Virus record (IMG/VR): IMGVR_UViG_3300030012_003178 | Coordinates: 1-45,830 of that record | Reading direction: 5' to 3' (one strand) | From: a virus | DNA length: 45,830 bases | In this document: positions 43,481 to 45,830 of the stretch, one piece after another | Numbering within the stretch: position 1 is the stretch's first letter | How the letters are laid out: each line of letters starts with the position of its first letter | The notes under the pieces: generated by a model | Databases searched by the model: none | Told to the model about the DNA's origin: nothing | What the model saw: the letters and a program-made list of their open reading frames with translations, nothing else | Program-made: the position numbers and the translations under genes

Positions 43481-43588
43481 AATAAAATAATATTAGTAAT
43501 AAATTGAAATATTAATATTTACAACAAATTGTCACAATTCTTATTATAAGATTTTGTTACATCCCATTGTATAAAATGATACTCTCCC

Positions 43589-43765
43589 CTATTCTGAGAG
43601 TGAGTTCCTTATAAATTTTTGGAGTATGCTGTTGCCTTTCTTAACATCCTGTAAGAATTTTGAGTCTAGTGCGACACAAAGTGCGATCACAGAATCCTTA
43701 TAAGACTTCGGCACTCTTATGTGGATTGTCTCTCCCGCATTGGGGAACTTCTTGGTAAATGGCAT
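43589..43765 (-). CDS. 58-aa protein of unknown function
   Basis: The frame starts MPFTKKFPNAGETIHIRVPK and ends ILQKFIRNSLSE. The IRVPKSYKDSVIALC segment followed by a helix recalls the short ribbon-helix or helix proteins common in cyanobacteria and their phages (xxRVPxxxxxxVxxL). A perfect -10 (TATAAT, 43800-43795) lies about 30 bases upstream. It is the last gene of the right-hand set before the noncoding repeat region upstream of it. Function unknown. A DNA-binding role is possible. Confidence 0.7.
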   Translation of the reverse strand: MPFTKKFPNAGETIHIRVPKSYKDSVIALCVALDSKFLQDVKKGNSILQKFIRNSLSE

Positions 43766-43794
43766 GACATAAGGTCTTTGCGTTCTTATACCCT

Positions 43795-43800
43795 ATTATA
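43795..43800 (-). promoter_or_regulatory. -10 box of the 58-aa gene
   Basis: The minus strand reads CTATAATAGGG, with a perfect TATAAT. The ATG is 30 bases downstream. No good -35 is visible at 16-18 bases. Confidence 0.45.
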
Positions 43801-43833
43801 GCACGAATCCGTGACATGTGACACATTGTGTGA

Positions 43834-44080
43834 GGACGAAGATATATGTTGCAAATCTTGACGAAGTGCTTGACTTTTTTGCGGTCTTATGATAGAACGA
43901 GGGGCAAGATCGCTACAGGACGAAGCATTTAGACGAACTTTTAACCACCTTTGTGAAAGACGAACGTATATTTATTTGACCATTTAGAGGACGAAAAAAG
44001 TACATAAGACCTCAAAAGACGAAGAAAACACGAAGAAAACCATAAGAACGAAGATTTCCTACACGTTTCGGTGGACGAAA
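43834..44080. repeat. Cluster of GACGAA-type repeats in a noncoding stretch
   Basis: GACGAA (often GGACGAA or AGACGAA) or a one-base variant occurs at about 43835, 43860, 43894 (AACGAG), 43919, 43932, 43959, 43990, 44018, 44028 (CACGAA), 44047 (AACGAA) and 44074, i.e. roughly every 10-35 bases. The CATAAG string is also frequent here. No gene is present between 43766 and 44085. Further GACGAA copies lie at 41788 and 41802, upstream of the 65-aa gene. The repeats could be protein-binding sites or, read on the minus strand (TTCGTC), a repeated RNA leader element. Confidence 0.6.
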
Positions 44081-44085
44081 TAATA

Positions 44086-44307
44086 TCATAAGGTTGCATC
44101 ATGCTTAAGAGTCTGATAATCTATGGAATTAATGCACCATCCAGACTCTTCTGTGATCTGTTCAATCAGGTCATCCTCATCACATGCGTCCCAGATACCG
44201 AGATTATCCTCCTCGATAATATCCGCTTCATCTGGTGAGACTCCATATACCTCATCCATGTCTGTATTAAAATCAAATTCAATCTTGGTTACATTAAACC
44301 TCATCAT
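44086..44307 (-). CDS. 73-aa acidic protein, unknown
   Basis: The protein is strongly acidic: MMRFNVTKIEFDFNTDMDEV, then PDEADIIEEDNLGIWDACDE and DLIEQITEESGWCINSIDY. The (E/D)DLIxxIxxExGWxxxSIDYxxL ending is, from memory, common in small proteins of marine T4-like phages. The start overlaps the previous gene by 14 bases. It is the last gene of the operon before the GACGAA repeat region. Function unknown. Confidence 0.75.
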   Translation of the reverse strand: MMRFNVTKIEFDFNTDMDEVYGVSPDEADIIEEDNLGIWDACDEDDLIEQITEESGWCINSIDYQTLKHDATL

Positions 44308-44518
44308 TCATTACCTCCATAGTGTTCTGTATTGTAAACTCATAATCAACATTACCATTCACATCCTCATAGTTACAATCTAAGAATGATTCAAAGGTAG
44401 AGTTGATGAGTGTATCATTCTGCATATAGTAGAATGTAATGCTATCATCAGGTCGTAGATCACTCTTATTGTAATCTACGAATAAACCTAACTCCTTTAC
44501 AAGTTCCTTAACTTTCAT
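44294..44518 (-). CDS. 74-aa acidic protein, unknown
   Basis: The protein begins MKVKELVKELGLFVDYNKSD and continues DDSITFYYMQNDTLINSTFE, with an acidic end (DCNYEDVNGNVDYEFTIQNT). It is soluble with no recognisable motif. It overlaps the next gene by 14 bases and follows the previous one by 3 bases, so it belongs to the same operon. Confidence 0.73.
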   Translation of the reverse strand: MKVKELVKELGLFVDYNKSDLRPDDSITFYYMQNDTLINSTFESFLDCNYEDVNGNVDYEFTIQNTMEVMNDEV

Positions 44519-44521
44519 GAT

Positions 44522-44752
44522 TTAGTTCTTGCAGTAGTCCATTTCTCTGACTTGTTTCATGATTTCCATTTTCTTCATATCAAATGGTGTCAATGGTTCT
44601 AAGTCAGATAAGAAACATTCGACTGTTCTCATTTCATAGTCAACAATGTCTGTCATAATCACAGCATAGTTGTTGATTGGTTCACAGATTACCACATGAC
44701 CAGTAAGATCATCATGTATCTTTGATTTGACGTTAGTGCCAACTTTAATCAT
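44522..44752 (-). CDS. 76-aa protein, unknown, SH3-like start
   Basis: The N-terminal 50 residues (IKVGTNVKSKIHDDLTGHVV, then CEPINNYAVIMTDIVDYEM) look like a small beta barrel of the SH3 or KOW type, with VGxxVxSxxxxxxGxVV. The end is a charged helix (FDMKKMEIMKQVREMDYCKN). The fold is a guess from pattern only. It overlaps the upstream gene by 4 bases. Confidence 0.73.
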   Translation of the reverse strand: MIKVGTNVKSKIHDDLTGHVVICEPINNYAVIMTDIVDYEMRTVECFLSDLEPLTPFDMKKMEIMKQVREMDYCKN

Positions 44753-44982
44753 AAGACTCCTTCAAGTGATAACTGTATTGTAGCATTTTCCTCTCTGCTG
44801 TCAACTATCTTTTCATCATAACAGTCATATTCTTCCTCATAATCATGCCATGACCCATCTTCATACTGTTCAATCGCATGTTGACGGTTGCGAGCATAGA
44901 TGGTATAAGTACCATACTTATGAAATTTAACATCTATGTAAAATGCTTTTTCGGTCTTGACATCAAACATGTTCAACTCCAT
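44749..44982 (-). CDS. 77-aa acidic protein, unknown
   Basis: The protein contains KAFYIDVKFHKYGTYTIYAR, then NRQHAIEQYEDGSWHDYEEE and ends LSLEGVL. The pattern of a two-strand start followed by AxxxxQxxIxxxxxG occurs in several small phage proteins of unknown function. The ATG at 44982 overlaps the previous gene. The ATG at 44970 (MFDVKTEK) is an alternative. It overlaps the next gene by 4 bases. Confidence 0.72.
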   Translation of the reverse strand: MELNMFDVKTEKAFYIDVKFHKYGTYTIYARNRQHAIEQYEDGSWHDYEEEYDCYDEKIVDSREENATIQLSLEGVL

Positions 44983-45154
44983 AATGGTTTACAATGATGT
45001 CCTCCATCTCATTCATCTGATCTTTGGTGTAAATGAGTAGCATATCCTCGATAAGTGATGATGCACAGTTTATGTCATCTGTAATGAGTGATGTGATCTC
45101 ATAGATGAGTCTTTCCCTTTGTCGGATTGTCTGTGGTGTTGGATTCTGTATCAT
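44963..45154 (-). CDS. 63-aa acidic helical protein, unknown
   Basis: This all-helical protein begins MIQNPTPQTIRQRERLIYEI and ends DIIVNHYGVEHV. It overlaps the next gene by 20 bases and the previous by 4 bases. No motif is recognised. Confidence 0.7.
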   Translation of the reverse strand: MIQNPTPQTIRQRERLIYEITSLITDDINCASSLIEDMLLIYTKDQMNEMEDIIVNHYGVEHV

Positions 45155-45384
45155 TTTGTAAGAAAGTGTGAAATTTGACCTACATTAATTCTATTATCTT
45201 TCCAGACTAATTTACAAACTTTGTAACTAATCTTATCCAAAATGATTTCCTCCTTTGATTTTGGTCGTCCATCTGGATAAAAGTCATCATTTGCTCTTGA
45301 TTCGCAAGAGATCTCATTCTCTCGGTCAAATAGCATCTGAAGTGCAACCAGTTCGACATCTGTCAGTTTAAGCGTATTCACCAT
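45151..45384 (-). CDS. 77-aa helical protein, unknown
   Basis: The protein begins MVNTLKLTDVELVALQMLFD and contains EEIILDKISYKVCKLVWKDN. The LTxxELxxLxxxLD start is shared with the 52-aa product encoded just upstream (FTQDELITLRGVLD), so the two may be paralogues or bind the same partner. It overlaps the 52-aa gene by 17 bases and the 63-aa gene by 4 bases. Confidence 0.72.
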   Translation of the reverse strand: MVNTLKLTDVELVALQMLFDRENEISCESRANDDFYPDGRPKSKEEIILDKISYKVCKLVWKDNRINVGQISHFLTK

Positions 45385-45526
45385 GTACTCCTTGTAATAC
45401 TTTGATTTTACCTTTGATGATGATACAATGGTTCATCATGCTCTCTGTGCCTTCAAGGTGATCCATGTACATGTCCAGTACTCCTCGAAGTGTGATGAGT
45501 TCATCTTGTGTGAATATACTGTTCAT
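45368..45526 (-). CDS. 52-aa protein, unknown
   Basis: This short frame begins MNSIFTQDELITLRGVLDMY and ends QGVHGEYA. Its start shares one base with the stop of the 63-aa gene (TAATG), and its end overlaps the 77-aa gene by 17 bases, filling an otherwise empty gap. The (L/F)TxxELxxLxxxLD start recurs in the next product. Function unknown. Confidence 0.68.
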   Translation of the reverse strand: MNSIFTQDELITLRGVLDMYMDHLEGTESMMNHCIIIKGKIKVLQGVHGEYA

Positions 45527-45717
45527 TAACCTAACTCCTCTAAGAGTTCAACATCATACTCTTCACAGTTGCGTACCATGTCAATGAAGTTGTGCTTTGC
45601 GATCTCAAGTTGTTCAACAAGACCCAACTCTGGTTGGTCTTTGTGTACTTTGCGAAACCATGCTTTCTCTAGTTGTGCAAGGTGTTCTTTGTAAGTCAAG
45701 TTGTAATCAATTTGCAT
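45526..45717 (-). CDS. 63-aa protein, first of the small-gene operon, unknown
   Basis: The protein begins MQIDYNLTYKEHLAQLEKAW and ends CEEYDVELLEELG. It is helical and acidic. It is the first visible gene of a chain of eight overlapping or nearly adjoining genes reaching 44086. The 113 bases upstream to the window edge hold no gene, and only weak promoter-like strings (TATACT near 45775 on the minus strand). Confidence 0.7.
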   Translation of the reverse strand: MQIDYNLTYKEHLAQLEKAWFRKVHKDQPELGLVEQLEIAKHNFIDMVRNCEEYDVELLEELG

Positions 45718-45830
45718 GATTGGAATTGAATTGCTTAATCACATCATATATCAGGGAACTATGCCTGTGAAGTATATGTGTTGAAATGAAAATAGAGTTG
45801 AAATGGTATCCCAAAGCACTTGTGAAAGTG

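Overview
The window looks like part of the genome of a T4-like myovirus of marine cyanobacteria (Prochlorococcus or Synechococcus). The evidence is T4-order synteny of virion genes, AT-rich DNA, marine-type hypothetical proteins, T4-type late promoters (TATAAATA) before several virion genes, and a cluster of cyanobacterial-type DnaA boxes. A T4-like phage of another marine host, such as Pelagibacter, is the main alternative. No tRNA, rRNA, CRISPR array, insertion sequence or photosynthesis gene was seen. Every gene I support is on the minus strand, so gene order reads from high to low coordinates.

From 40.4 kb down to 1 lies the virion module. It starts with a putative GT-A glycosyltransferase and small conserved genes. 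Next come the baseplate wedge (gp25, gp6, a giant 3,603-residue gp7-like protein, an enlarged gp8) and a 2,456-residue DUF4815-type structural protein. A block of fibre-like and coiled-coil proteins takes the place of T4 genes 9 to 12 and wac. Then follow the neck (gp13, gp14, gp15), packaging (gp16, gp17), sheath (gp18), tube (gp19), portal (gp20), a gp67-like core peptide and the first 25 codons of the gp21 protease. Stops and starts mostly overlap or lie within a few bases, and I saw late promoters before gp8, the 112-aa protein, gp17, gp18 and the gp67-like gene. Between gp16 and gp17 sits an 805-residue Lys-rich modular protein with sites resembling the T4 head-protease consensus.

From 40.5 to 43.8 kb the window is gene-poor and rich in signals. 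It holds AATTAGT-type iterated repeats, a very AT-rich block, and five DnaA-like boxes at an exact 11-bp period with a sixth inverted box. It also holds a dyad, two copies of a 23-bp promoter-like element, two copies of a 19-bp sequence in a possible hairpin, two terminators, and genes for 211-, 121- and 65-aa proteins. This is a candidate replication origin or a site that recruits host DnaA, and it is the most interesting part of the window.

From 43.8 to 45.8 kb, a noncoding stretch with about ten GACGAA-type repeats precedes a tightly overlapping operon of eight small, often acidic proteins of unknown function. The gp21 gene is cut by the left edge. No CDS is cut by the right edge as far as I can see.
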